From positions 5,320 through 69,319 of the forward strand of contig KN805407.1 of NCBI GenBank assembly GCA_000818945.1: a stretch of 64,000 bases of DNA. The letters are read 5' to 3'. This document shows positions 1 to 11,200 of this stretch, one piece after another (position 1 is the stretch's first letter; each line of letters opens with the position of its first letter). Under the pieces are notes generated by a model. That model did not search any database. It worked only from the letters and a program-made list of their open reading frames with translations, and was not told the DNA's origin. Made by a program: the position numbers and the translations under genes. Origin of the DNA: Schizochytrium sp. CCTCC M209059. Its lineage: Eukaryota; Sar; Bigyra; Thraustochytrida; Thraustochytriidae.

Positions 1-731
1 TGAGAGTCGGGGGCCTGTGAAGATGGGCCCCCTTAGCTACGAAGAGGTGAAAGCCCTCTCGGTGGAACAACTCCGCGAGCGCTTCGGCAAGGAACGAAGC
101 GATGCTATCGCAGTCAACGGGATCAATGTAAGTTGCACGAGTATCTTCTTCACATGACCCGTCCATATTTCTGACCTTCAGCGTGAGCGCGTCGCAGCAT
201 GTGGCTTGGGTTTCGTCCGACATGGCGCGCACCATCTGGTTCTGGTCCGAGGGACTAGGATTGCGGCTCACCAAGACCATTGCACTTCCTGATGGTGGCC
301 AGCACTTTTTTCTCGATGGCGGCAACGGCGCTTCGGTCGCATACTTTTGGTTCCCCAATGCGCCCAAGGGCCAGCCGGGCCTGACTACCATCGATCTCTC
401 CAACTTGGCCTCGGGTAACTTCTCCACGGCCCATGGCTCTGTGAATCACGTCGCGTGGAACGTCGATGCTGATCGTCTCCGCGAATACCGAAAACGGATT
501 GCCGCTCTCGCTGTGGGATTTGTGAGCCCCATGCTGTATCACACCGATGAAACAGAGACCGGCTACGCGGCGTCTCGTGATGAAAATACCACATGGGAAT
601 CCTTTTACTTTACCGGACCTGATGGCGAGTACCTTGAGCTCACGGCGCAGACCCCGCGCCCTTTTACGCCTGACGTCGACATTAATCACGCTCCGAAAAC
701 GGCGCAAGATGCGGCCCCAAGCAAGCTGTAA
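1..731 (+). CDS. VOC-superfamily (glyoxalase/dioxygenase-like) protein, 5'-partial
   Basis: The reading frame is open at the left edge, so the gene probably begins upstream, although an ATG lies at 23-25. Exon 1 ends at 127 with donor GTAAGT. The intron is 128-197. The acceptor at 196-197 (not the earlier AG at 180-181) keeps frame and joins GIN to HVAWVSSDMARTIWFW, a typical first VOC strand. Further VOC signatures are a second NHVAW strand near nt 445 and GEYLELT near nt 625. These supply the His, His and Glu positions that bind metal in type I VOC enzymes. The stop is TAA at 729-731. VOC members include glyoxalases, extradiol dioxygenases and resistance proteins; nothing here fixes the substrate. 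The segment before the first strand (frame YEEVKALSVEQLRERFG) looks helical and may be the end of another module. The fold assignment is firm and the reaction is unknown. Confidence 0.8.
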
Positions 732-1278
732 GCGCTCAGTCTCGTTTCCGGCGTTGCCTTTTTTTATTCTTATTTTTAAAATGTTGTTAATAACTCATTT
801 TGTTCGACTTGACGTCGAGCTTCAAGCCGAGCTCAGTAAGCGGTATGCTTTTATTTACCAAATTCCCCAAACAAGTCATTGCGCGACTTCGTCTTGGTTC
901 TTATGAATCGATCGAAAATGGTACAGCATGCGCTTGCTTTGCGTATTCACTATGCAGACATATGCTTCTTTTCCAATCTCTCGAGGCAGATCTTCTGTGC
1001 ACGTTCAACCACCTTGAAGTTGAACGATCGGTCTTTCTTTTTGCTTGTTTCTCTGGACAATCGGTCAATCGACACGTCACACGCAGCTCTTCTCGCGCGC
1101 TAGAACACAGGCGCCGGCCCGAGAGCGAGCGAGCGAGCGAGCGAGCGAGCGAGCGAGCGAGCGAGTTAGAGAAGGAGAGAGAGAAAGAGAGAGAGAGAGA
1201 GAAGGGGCGGTAGGGACAGGACGCGGCAGACAGCGAAGTTAGTTAGAAAGGAGGCCGTCTTTCCGTACTGAGAGCACC
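732..1278. other. Intergenic spacer with GAGC and GA tracts
   Basis: This holds the VOC 3' flank and the probable promoter and 5' UTR of the next small gene. A GAGC tetranucleotide tract runs at about 1123-1165, followed by a GA-rich tract to about 1205. Short open frames here are low-complexity (SERASERASE) and I do not believe them. Confidence 0.6.
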
Positions 1279-1620
1279 ATGACCAGGGGCACGCAAGGTC
1301 CAAGTGCTTCGACAAAAGGCCACACGCAGCGCGTACGAAGGGCGCCGCGCTCGCGGCGGCCCATGCTCGGCATCGGTAAGTCGGTTGCCATGTGATGTTG
1401 GCGCGAGCGCTCTTCTCACGGGAAACTCGTTTCATATTTTATTGTCGAAAATTATCCAGGTGGTTCGTCCGAAGATATCTTGCCCAGCATGAGCAAGGGC
1501 GGAGATGACCCCATGTCGCTGGACCCCAATGTGCGCATCCAGGATAAGGATTTCTTCGACAACTTCTCCCCCACAGACTTTGACCTGGATTACCCCAAGG
1601 TCACCCAGGAATCATCATAA
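1279..1620 (+). CDS. Small two-exon protein of unknown function, 85 aa
   Basis: Exon 1 is 1279-1375, the intron is 1376-1459 (84 bp, GTAAGT donor, ATCCAG acceptor) and exon 2 is 1460-1620. Splicing in phase 1 gives one continuous frame of 85 residues. The N-terminal 30 residues are rich in Arg, Ser and Thr with no acidic residue (MTRGTQGPSASTKGHTQRVR), resembling a mitochondrial presequence or a basic tail. The C-terminal half is acidic and polar, with DKDFFDNFSPTDFDLDYPKV near the end. I do not recognise a family. Support comes from consensus splice sites, a frame kept across the junction, and a sharp change of composition at the exon edges. It is convergent with the NAXD gene. It could also be the 3' end of a longer transcript whose first exon I cannot see. 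Confidence 0.5.
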
Positions 1621-2082
1621 GATCGATCGTCTTGTCCCTTTTCAAGTCGCGTTGTGGTCCATGTTATAATCATCATCATCATGATCATCACCATTGCATC
1701 GTCAACGTCATCCGGCCCATGACTTTACTTCTCAATCTTCCTTTTTTTCCCACTTTGGCTTGCTTGGCCTGCGACAAACGGCTTGGTATGCGAGATACGA
1801 ATTTGTTACAGACAGACGCGAAACAAGTTCAATGAAGTCTAAATGACCAATGCAACCTTTACATAAAGTCAGCCATGGGTGACCCCAATTGTAACAAACT
1901 CAATTCGAAAAAGAGAACTTGAATCTAGGCCTACATTGTGACAATCAATGCCATTCAGGCCTCAAACCTTCGTCGAATTGACGACGCCAAAGTTCCAAGC
2001 AAAGGTCATTGCGCCCGATCACACCGCCGACGCCCCCTTGTAAAAAGTAGATTGTAAAAAGAAATATGTTGAAAATCACGAA
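1621..2082. other. Convergent 3' flanks, no gene seen
   Basis: This spacer lies between two genes that converge, so it should hold both 3' UTRs. A short CATCATCATCATGATCATCACC run lies near 1671-1692. I see no coding pattern on either strand. Confidence 0.5.
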
Positions 2083-3144
2083 TCAGAGACTCGAATTGCC
2101 GTCCTCTGACTCAAAGAGGGTGTGGAAAGCACTGCCTAAATGTTCAATAATGTCAGGCGTGGTGGTGCTTCGATGATGATTTTGAAAGGCGAGACGGTTC
2201 GCTGTCCGCGTGAGCACACTTGCCGCAAAAGCCGCTGGGATGGTCCCCTCGGGGCCCGGAGCCTCCGTCTGACCGTCGCCGGCCCCATTTAGAGCCCAGT
2301 GCAGAAACACACCACTGCTTCCCGCAAGCACGTCGCCCTGTCCTCCACAACGTCGGTTCGAGCCCTGCGCAGTGCTCACCGCCGCACGCCTGCCATCAGT
2401 AATGATGTCGACCTCGCCCTTTTGCATGACTGTCACATTGCCCATCGCGCGCGCCAGACGCACGGCACGTCGCAGCGGGCTCGCTTCATCGGCGTCGTTG
2501 ATGTCCATCCACGCCCCAAACTTGTTGTCCACGCTCTCGGCCACCTTGCTCAAGTCAGGCACTGGCACGTCCTCGGCGTCCTCGAAAAGCGCACGCTCCA
2601 AACGGGAAAACTCTACCACATTGGGTGTCAGCAGGGCGCGCGCATAGCCCTTGACGAGATCGGGCTGCTGTGTCAGTAAAAAGAGCGCATCCCCATCGAG
2701 TACAAGTGGCACGTCCTTTCCCATGGCCTCGCGAATCAGCTTGGTCGTGAGCTTGAGCGTAGTCTCGTCGCGTCCGAGTCCTGGACCAATGACAAGCACA
2801 TGGACCCGCGGCAAGAGATCAACGGCCCGATCGATGTTCGCCTCGCTCATGGTCGGTAGGACAATGACTTCTGGCGTGTATGACTTGATGGGCACCGCCG
2901 CGCTTTCCTCGCAGAGAACAAATGCAAGATCGGCGCCAACCTTGAGCGACGACATCGACGCGTAGTACGGCGCTCCCGTGTACTCGAACGAGCCACCCAC
3001 AATCGCAATCCTCCCGGCCTGGCCCTTGTGCATCGTCTTGGTTAGCTTCGGGACGAGTCTCCGGGCAGCCTCCATGACACTTGCTGCTTGAGCCATGCTT
3101 GACGCAACAACGTCTTGCCCGCCACAACGCGAGTCGTCCACTGC

Positions 3145-3195
<51 letters not shown>

Positions 3196-3258
3196 AGTGG
3201 TCACGCCCGCGGCCACCACAAACGCAAGCCACGCCGTCACCAGACGCAGTGTCCGCAT
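2083..3258 (-). CDS. NAXD: ATP-dependent (S)-NAD(P)H-hydrate dehydratase (CARKD/NAXD)
   Basis: A 391-residue single-exon frame. The ATG at 3256-3258 is the first true start; the codon before it is TTG. Family features in order are: KGQAGRIAIVGGS (nucleotide-binding Gly loop), YTGAPYYASMSSLKVGADL, VIGPGLGRD, PLVLDGDAL, LLTPNVVEFSRL, MQKGEVDIITDG, and the diagnostic SNRRCGGQGDVLAG, whose GxGD holds the catalytic Asp. The family repairs NADHX and NADPHX, hydrated forms of the cofactors, using ATP or ADP, and works with an epimerase not seen in this window. The N-terminus is a hydrophobic leader followed by about 18 alanines encoded by a GCA/CTG-type tract (plus-strand nt 3141-3195). The leader suggests secretory-pathway or organelle targeting, in line with the multiple locations known for NAXD. 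Length is slightly above the human protein because of the leader and alanine run. Confidence 0.93.
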
Positions 3259-3907
3259 CAATCAGCTCGGTTCGGTTCTGCTGCACGCCAATCCTAAAAG
3301 CTGCCCCTAGGCCTAGACTTTTCTAGCGCACTTGAAGCTCGTCTTCATCCTCGTCCTCAATCTTCCCTTTCATGCTGATGCTCACCCTTGATCCGAGGCT
3401 CGATACCGTGCACGATGCGGCACCCTGGCTTCCATTATAGACGAGGTCCACGCGCCGTCTCGTGCACGGTATCGTCACGGATTGAATCATCGTTCAAATG
3501 CCATCCTGGCGCCGCTCGAGGGCGAGCGGCGCAGCGGACCCGGAGGAGACGGCTCTGCGCTCGCGGGACCTCTGCGCGCCCGGCTGGCCGCGGCGCCCCG
3601 TACGCGCGTGCCTGCTCGTGGAGAGGACGCGAAAGCCGTCGCCAAAAAGGAGCGAGGAGACGAGCCGCCAACGCCCGACACGGGGGCGAGCCGGCGACGG
3701 CCTGCGCACGTCCAAAACCGTGCCTGCGCAAAACGTCAGGGTTCTGCGAGCGAGACCTGACCTTCCTTCTCTCGCTCCCGCTCTTTCTCTTCGACGTCTA
3801 GACGAGTAGATATCTGACAGCCACGCCTGCGCCGAGCCCTCGTCGCCTCTCTCGCTCGCGCTCGCGCCGTGGACCACCTCGCCAAAGCAAAGATAAAAAA
3901 AGCGAGG
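3259..3907. promoter_or_regulatory. Divergent promoter region with a perfect 15-bp inverted repeat
   Basis: This ~650-bp region separates the minus-strand NAXD gene from the plus-strand giant gene and should hold both promoters. A 15-bp sequence at 3401-3415 (CGATACCGTGCACGA) recurs as its exact reverse complement at 3460-3474, separated by 44 bp. Each arm contains the palindromic core CGTGCACG. This could be paired binding sites for a dimeric factor or a stem-loop in a transcript. No TATA box is convincing. The inverted repeat is read directly; its role is inferred. Confidence 0.5.
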
Positions 3908-5168
3908 ATGACGACTCCTTATGTTTTTGGCGACAAACCTATTTGGGAGCACTTTGCGCTGCCTGATATCTTTGCCGACCCATTTATCAATGCTGAAGTA
4001 CGCCAACGGGAGGCGCCCTCGAGCTCCTTCCACTGCATGGCAGGGTCCATCCAGCTTTTGGGCGCGGCGCTCAGTAGACTCCTCAGCGAAAAAATGTTAG
4101 AAGGCAGCTCGCGACATCTTCGTGCTGTGGCTCTCTTGCAGACCGCTATTTCCGAGTGCGCACAAATCGGGGCTCGTCTGCCCCTCTCGCAATTCAAGAA
4201 CGACACCGAGGACGTCAAACGCAGCGCCCAGTTTCTCGACTTTCTCAATGCCTTTGTCATGAAAGTCAACTCGCTTCGCGTCGGTGAGGTCCTCTTTTCC
4301 CCTGGCGGATGGCGTACCACAGAAAAGGATGGGCACGCTCTTCTCTATGTTCTCTTACGCAGGGAAAACACATTCACGTTCGCCATCTGCAACACAGGCG
4401 AGGGACTCGAGTACCACTACGCGCGCGCAGAGACCTCCCCGCCAAAAGTCAAGAGGGCTCTCTCGTACGTTTTCAATAATATCCCGCTCTATCGGCTTTG
4501 CGACAGCTCCTTTTGGTTCATGCTCTTCAAGCCGCTGGCCTTTCCTGCTGCCAGCAACGGGCCCGCATTCATCTACGAGGTCATTTTGCCCTATCTTAAT
4601 TCAAAGCCGCTCTACGCGAACGGTATCCTCGATGAACGACAGCGGGGCGCAGAGGCGGCTGCACAGCCTGCCGCACCTCTTCCAGTACCGGTTCCTGTGC
4701 CCTCCGCCTCGCAAAACCCGTTCGAGTCTGCGGCACAGTCGACTGCTGCGGCACCTGCTGCAACAGGTCCATCATTTTCATCTGCAGAAGACGATTTTGC
4801 CGACTTCTTCTCGGCGGCGCCAAAGTCACAGCCCCCCAAACCGTCGCAGCCGGCTGCACAACCCACGAGTCATCACAATGATGACGATCCTTTCGGGACT
4901 TCCGCATTCTCTGCTCCGTCGACCGGGGGCCGAAATCCCGAGGACGACTTCGCTGACTTTGGCACCTTTGCCTCGTCTAAGCCTTCGCAAAGTGCGCCAA
5001 AGCCACCAACGCTGAAGCCTCCTTCATCACAAACCAAAGCTTCAAAACCTTCTGTTCCTTCTCAAAAGCAGCAGCGCCAGCAACATCAGCAGCCTGTGCG
5101 CCCTCTCGCGCCTCCAGCTTCCGCTGTCTCGCGATCAACGTCTTCCTCTTCCACTTCTTCCAAACCTA

Positions 5169-5202
<34 letters not shown>

Positions 5203-8200
5203 CCCTTCTTCGAAATACGAAAACGACCTCGATGCGTTTTTTGGACCTTCCGATACGGTTTCATCCGGAGCACCCACGGCTACGCTTGCACCCACCCCGG
5301 CGCCTTCAAGTTCATCCAACAGCATGTTTGCCGGCCTTGATAGCTTCAACAAGCTCCCTGAACGCTCACAGCGTGCCTCGTCGACTACGTCGTCAGCGTC
5401 ATCGGCAGCCCCGGCGTTGCGTCCGCCTCGCAAAGCCACACCTTCCTCGACGCAATCTCCCGCCCTTAAACCGGCGCCTCGTGTCCCACGGCAGTCGTCG
5501 ACGTCTTCGTCTTCTTCCATGGGCTCTGCCGTGCTGCAGCCCATGCCTGCGGCATCTCCGCTGATGCCGTCTCCCATGCAGGCCCTACCTGCGTCGCAGC
5601 CTGCCCCAAAGCAAGAACCAGATGACCCGTGGGCAATGCTGGGTCCGAGCACATCAAGTGCCTCCATGTCTTCTTCGGTATCGTCTTCATCTTCCTCGAC
5701 GTCCTCTGCTGCATCTTCGACTGCGGCGCCAGCGTCCACTGCCTCTGTACCTTCAGGCTTTGATTTTGTAAAAAGCGCGGGCACTTTCCCGGATATGCCT
5801 TCCGGCGCTCCGCAAACTCAACACGCAGGTCATTCTATTGCTTCACTGAGCGGCCCCGGTATGCCGCAGCCTACCCGAACGTCTTCTCAGCAAATGGCAC
5901 CAAGGCAACAGGCGTACGCATACCAGGGCGCAGGAGCGCAGCAATACCAACAGCCGCAGCACCAGCAGCAGCAGCAGACGCAGCAGCAAGGAATGCACTA
6001 TGCGCAGTATCAGCAGCAACAATTGTACCAGCAACAACCTTATCAGCAGCAACAACCGTACCAGCACCAGCACCAGCAGCAGCAGCAACAACAACAACAA
6101 CCACAACAGTACTATCAGCAACAGCAGCCATCGCAACAGCAATATTATCAACAACAACAGCAACAGCAACAGCAATACTATCAGCAGCAAAACCAGCAAA
6201 ACCAACAAAGACGCCAAGGTCCCCGTGGAGACCTTGGCCCATGTGGAGATCAGGGCCCATCGTTGGCGGGTCCTCAAGGTCACGAAGGCGCGCTGGGAGA
6301 CGCCATGGGCCTCTCGAGCCAGCTTGAAAAGGAAGTCGTTTTTCGTACCGTTCCTCGCGGCGGCGACGTCTCTCTGATGCGTTGCCTTATGGAGGCCATT
6401 CATTGCGGCCTCCGCCTCTTGGGCATGTCGTCACAAGAAGCCAAGAATCTTGGCCTCCTTTTGCGCTGGACACTCACCAAAATGATCCAGGCTGATCTTT
6501 CAGTGACCGCACGCTACGCGCTAGGCGTAGAGGGTCGCCAGATGGTCGAGACCTCGTGCAAGCAACTCGCCCATGCCGCAGCCAAGCAAGCCCGCCTCGG
6601 TGTGCGTAAAGGCGGCGTCAGCGTCTCGCAGCTCTTCGAAATGAAGCGGACGATCAACGGAATCTCAAGCATTATTGAAAAGATACAGCCACGACCTGCA
6701 CAGCTCCCACCAGAGTTGCAGCTCGCCTCCAGCGCCATCGACCCTGGGGCAACAGAGTTTGTCTTTTTTGGGAGATTTGCCCAACAAAAGTCTATCGAGG
6801 GCCTCGCGGGAAGCTCGGCAAAGGCTCCCATCTATCGTCCGGTGCAGCTCACGCTTGTCCCGGACCGCGTGTCGTCCTTTAATGACGTTGCCAATGCGCT
6901 CCGTCATTGCTGCAACATCTGCACGCTGCTCGCATACCAGAGTGATCTCGTCAAGAACTCGTATTGCCTTCGCGTCGCGCTCGTGCAGCATCTCTTCACG
7001 AGGGTTATTCCGCTTCCGCTTCCTTTGTCGCACCCACGACGCGATGATCAGTGCTTTTGGGCAGCGACCAACCGCGAAATGCGCTACGAGACGCAAACCG
7101 ACCTCTTGCGCCTACTCTGTTCCGTCGCGGAGCACTTTGGAACCGCTGCACTTTCGCTTCACGTGACGCGTTCTTTTGACGCAGCGCGTATTCTCACCAT
7201 GGCGTGCGTCGCCACCGTTGCGGATGCTGTCATGCGCAAAGAGGCCTGTGACATCCCTTCCCTCCTTGCACAACATTACAGTGGAACCGCAGATGGTCCC
7301 GTCAAACCGTTTGGCGTGGAAATGCGACAGTTCGCCGCCGAGTCTGCAATGTTTCTTCTTCCCGATCCGGCGCTCACGCTCGTGCGGACGCAAGTTTTGG
7401 ACTACTTTATCGAGCAAATGAGCCTGCTCGATCGGGACCACATTCTTTTTTCTTGGGAACGCTCCATGCTGTGCGGTCCCGCCGAAGAGCTCTTCGTCGA
7501 CCAGCTTTGTCTTCAAATCGGCTATCCGCGCCCTGGTGTGCAGTACGGTCTGGCGCAGCCGCTTGCTCAAGAGAGCGCCAAGGAGGGTCACGAGCGCCAG
7601 CTTTTGGCTGCCCAGTACCTCACCGGCGAGCGTCGCGAAATTCTCACAGACTTTCCGGAACTCGGCTACTTTCGCGACATTGTGTACATTCTCAAGATTC
7701 TCATGGCGCCCACGAGCGACTCGCTTCCGCCCATCAAGGCGTGGATGCCCTGCGACGCCAAGCTCTGCTGGACGGCTGTGTACACAAAACCGCCCAAGGC
7801 GAAAAAGACAAAGCCTCCCGCCACGAAGGCCGACGCCAATCAGGCCGCGAACGATGATGATAACAAGCTGCACAAGGATCTCGAAGGTCTCGACGATCCT
7901 GCGGTAAACGGCGATGCTTCGCAACAAAGCCAACAGGTGTCTGTGGTTGAGGATGCCGAGCCGCTAATCGAAAAGCTCATTCTTCAGCGCCCGCCCTCTG
8001 CAAAATTCATGGTCACAGCCTTTGGAGGCACGCAACTCAAGTGCGAGTGGCCAGAGAACGAGGACGAAAAGAAGCCCTGGTTCAAGTCGATCTATAGGCG
8101 CATCAAGACCATCTTCTTTAAGCAGGAACCTCGTGCGCCTCCCTCCATGGCCAATCCCTCATTCCTCGCCGGAACGCCCGTCGAGACCGAAGATGATGTT

Positions 8201-11200
8201 TTGCACGTTCGAGATCTTCCCGATTTCGGTGGCCGCATTACGGCGAGCAACGCGGAGCTCCTCATCCAGTACCTGACGGCTCCGTACCTACGCATTCCTC
8301 TGATTCTCCAATTTTTCAGCAACCAGGAGCATACTCTCGCCCTCGCTAGTGAAGAGCTCATGGAAATGGTTGAGTGCGCCGTCTTCGAGCCCGGTGAGTG
8401 GCAGCTGCCGGGCGATGATGCGAGTGCACGGGTCCAAAAGGTTCCTTGCGAGGACAAGCAAAAGGTCCAAGCAACACCTCTTGGTCTTCTCTTTAATGAA
8501 CTACGGTACGCGCATCAGGGCGTTGTTTCTCCCATTGAAACGATGATTAGCAACGTGCTCGAAGTCGATACAGGCCGATACTCCACGTCCTCCTCGCCTG
8601 CCGCGCTCTTCACCGTGCGCCTCGCAGTTCGTGTCTATGCTTACATGCAATGCCTCGTCCAGTTCTCGTCATGGCACGAGGGCAGTGGCGGTCTTGCCGT
8701 CACCGAAGCCTTAGCCGGGTCATACATTCGAGGCATTGAGGTACCCAAGGACCTTGCTGAGCAGCTTGCTCAGGTAATCTCGCACTGGCGTCTGCTTTTG
8801 CTGGGTCGCATCCTTCCCATGCTTGCGTCGTGGCTGCGGCGTTCCACCAATGAAGGCGACATTCGGCTCATGTGCACCTTACATGCCCACATGGCCTACC
8901 TTTTCAAGGAGACGAGCTGGAACGGCGATGACCAAGAGGCTCTCAGTGCACAGGAGACAAAGAGTGTGCTCAAGCAGTTCAATCACTCCTCCGGCTTTGA
9001 CTTTCTGTCATCGCCCACGTCCGACACACCCAATTCGCCGTCCGGTGCCACGGCCACGAGTGGCAGTGCCAGTACTAGTGGTGATGGCGGCCTCGGGCCC
9101 ATTCCCACCGTTGATGGCACGCAAGACGCTTCAACGAAAAAGCAAGAGTCTACTTTTCCCAACGCATCAAAGGATTACGCCACGCGCGCCGACGTGGCGC
9201 ACATCAAAACCATCGCGGGTCTTGCCGCCAAGACGCTCTTGTGCTCGCAAGTTTTCTTGACAGCATCGTACCGCATCGCGGCCGAGCCGCGTATTCTCAA
9301 GTATGGCGACATGGTCTCTGGCGGCCTCGCCGATGAGGTTGAGGAGACAAAACGTTCCGCTATGAGCCGTGCTGCCCCTCGCCTCGGTCTCGATGAGCTC
9401 GAGCTCATGAACGTCTTTCAACGCCATCGCGTCGGTCTGCTAAGCTGGCTTTTGGAACACGAAGGTGCGACGAATGAAATTATGGAGTACACTGTATCTG
9501 TACTCATTAACGAGCACGACGCGGTCATTGGCGGGAAAAGGAAAAGACTTCGCGAAGGCGATCACCCGGGTTCCATGGTTCTGCGCAGCTGGAAGTCGCT
9601 CACAACAAAGAACTGTCTTGGTCGCTTCACCATTGACACGGAGCGCTTGGCTGGCGAGGCTCGCGACAGACATCTCACGAAACAGCAAGACGGGGAGAAG
9701 CAGGAAACTGTTGGCGACGGTCACACCGAGGAAACGGCCACGAGTCTAGAGCAATATCTGCGCGCAGCATCCTCGCAAAAGGTAGACACCGAGATCAATG
9801 TGCAGCTTGGCGAGTTCACGCTGAAAAAGCACCGCGTCGAGCCTGTTGACGAGGAAATGTGCGAGTTTGCAGACTTTGTGAGCGTGTTTGGAGAAACGAT
9901 GGCGGACCGCGGTCTTCACAGCGCCGAAGTGAAGAACACCTCAAATCGGTCATGGATTCGTCTCGTCGGACGCCGTCATGATCTGCAGCTCTGGCTTCCC
10001 GATGGTCGAACACCCCGGTCCCCCTTTGCTCGCGTCTACCCGGCGCAGCTTCATTCGTACGAGCGTTGGGTGATTGATGTCCTTACACCTCTTATGCAGG
10101 CCGCCAACTCTGGTGCCTCGGGCGGATCGACTTCACTTGATTTGTATCTGGACGATGATGGCGACGATGGCATCGTCGGCGAAGGCGAACGCGTGCGTCT
10201 CTGCGCAGTTGTCAAAGAGGGATCTGGACTCGTTTTCCTCAAAGAAATCGTCGTCTTCAGACATGTGATGCCTCGGTTGCTTCACGTGTACGACGTCGTT
10301 GAACACGGACGCTTCTACTACACCTCGTTGATTTACTCATCCGACGCAGGCCGCTGCTTGCAGCAGCTGTCAAAGTCAGGTGATGGGGTCATGGGTGCTT
10401 TGCCTTTTTTGATGCGTCCCAACATCCCCATGGCGTCCCTGGTCATCACGCGCAGCCTCACTGCAACAATGGGCCACCAGATTTTTGTTCCCGAGCGTCT
10501 CTTGTACGGTTTGCTTCCGCAGGCACTAATCGAAGAGTATATGTTCTGGCACAACCCTACCGACAGAATACTCTATGGCTACCAAAAGGCCGTGCGTACC
10601 AAGGCTGGGTCCGCCAAGGATCGAACGCAGATTCGTGTAGTGCTTCGCCCAGGCGAGTCCAAGGGCAGCGTGACGTCGACTGTCAAGTCCTCGGCTCGCT
10701 CCGGGTATGACTTTCTCTCGCGCACTTTCCGCGGTGCCACAGGAACGGGTGGTGCTGGTTCGCAAGTCGACAGCATGGCTGGTTTCGAATCTCCTCCAAT
10801 GCGCGCTCTCGTCATGCGCGTACCGCTTTTGCTCAGCGATGATAACGATTTTCCTGGACGTAGAAAGCAAGTGACAAAAAAGTCCAGCGCAGACAAAGAG
10901 CGCGAGGATGAGGGCGTCCATGAGCTCCAGGAAGAATCAAAGGATGAGACTTCCGAAGATTCGACCGCCATTGCAGGCGCTGCTGGGCATCTAGAAGGGG
11001 ACCAACACGAGATCGACGACAGTGACGTGAATCCTGAAGAGGAGGGGCTCATGGGGATCGGCATTGAAGACAAGGTCGACCCTGACGGACAAACCATGGT
11101 ATTGGTGGATCTTTTGCAAGTTTGCGCTTCGGAGAGCGGTCCTCTCAAAGACCTTTGCGAAATCCTTTTGCGTCTCGACAACTTGACGCACATTTTGGCG

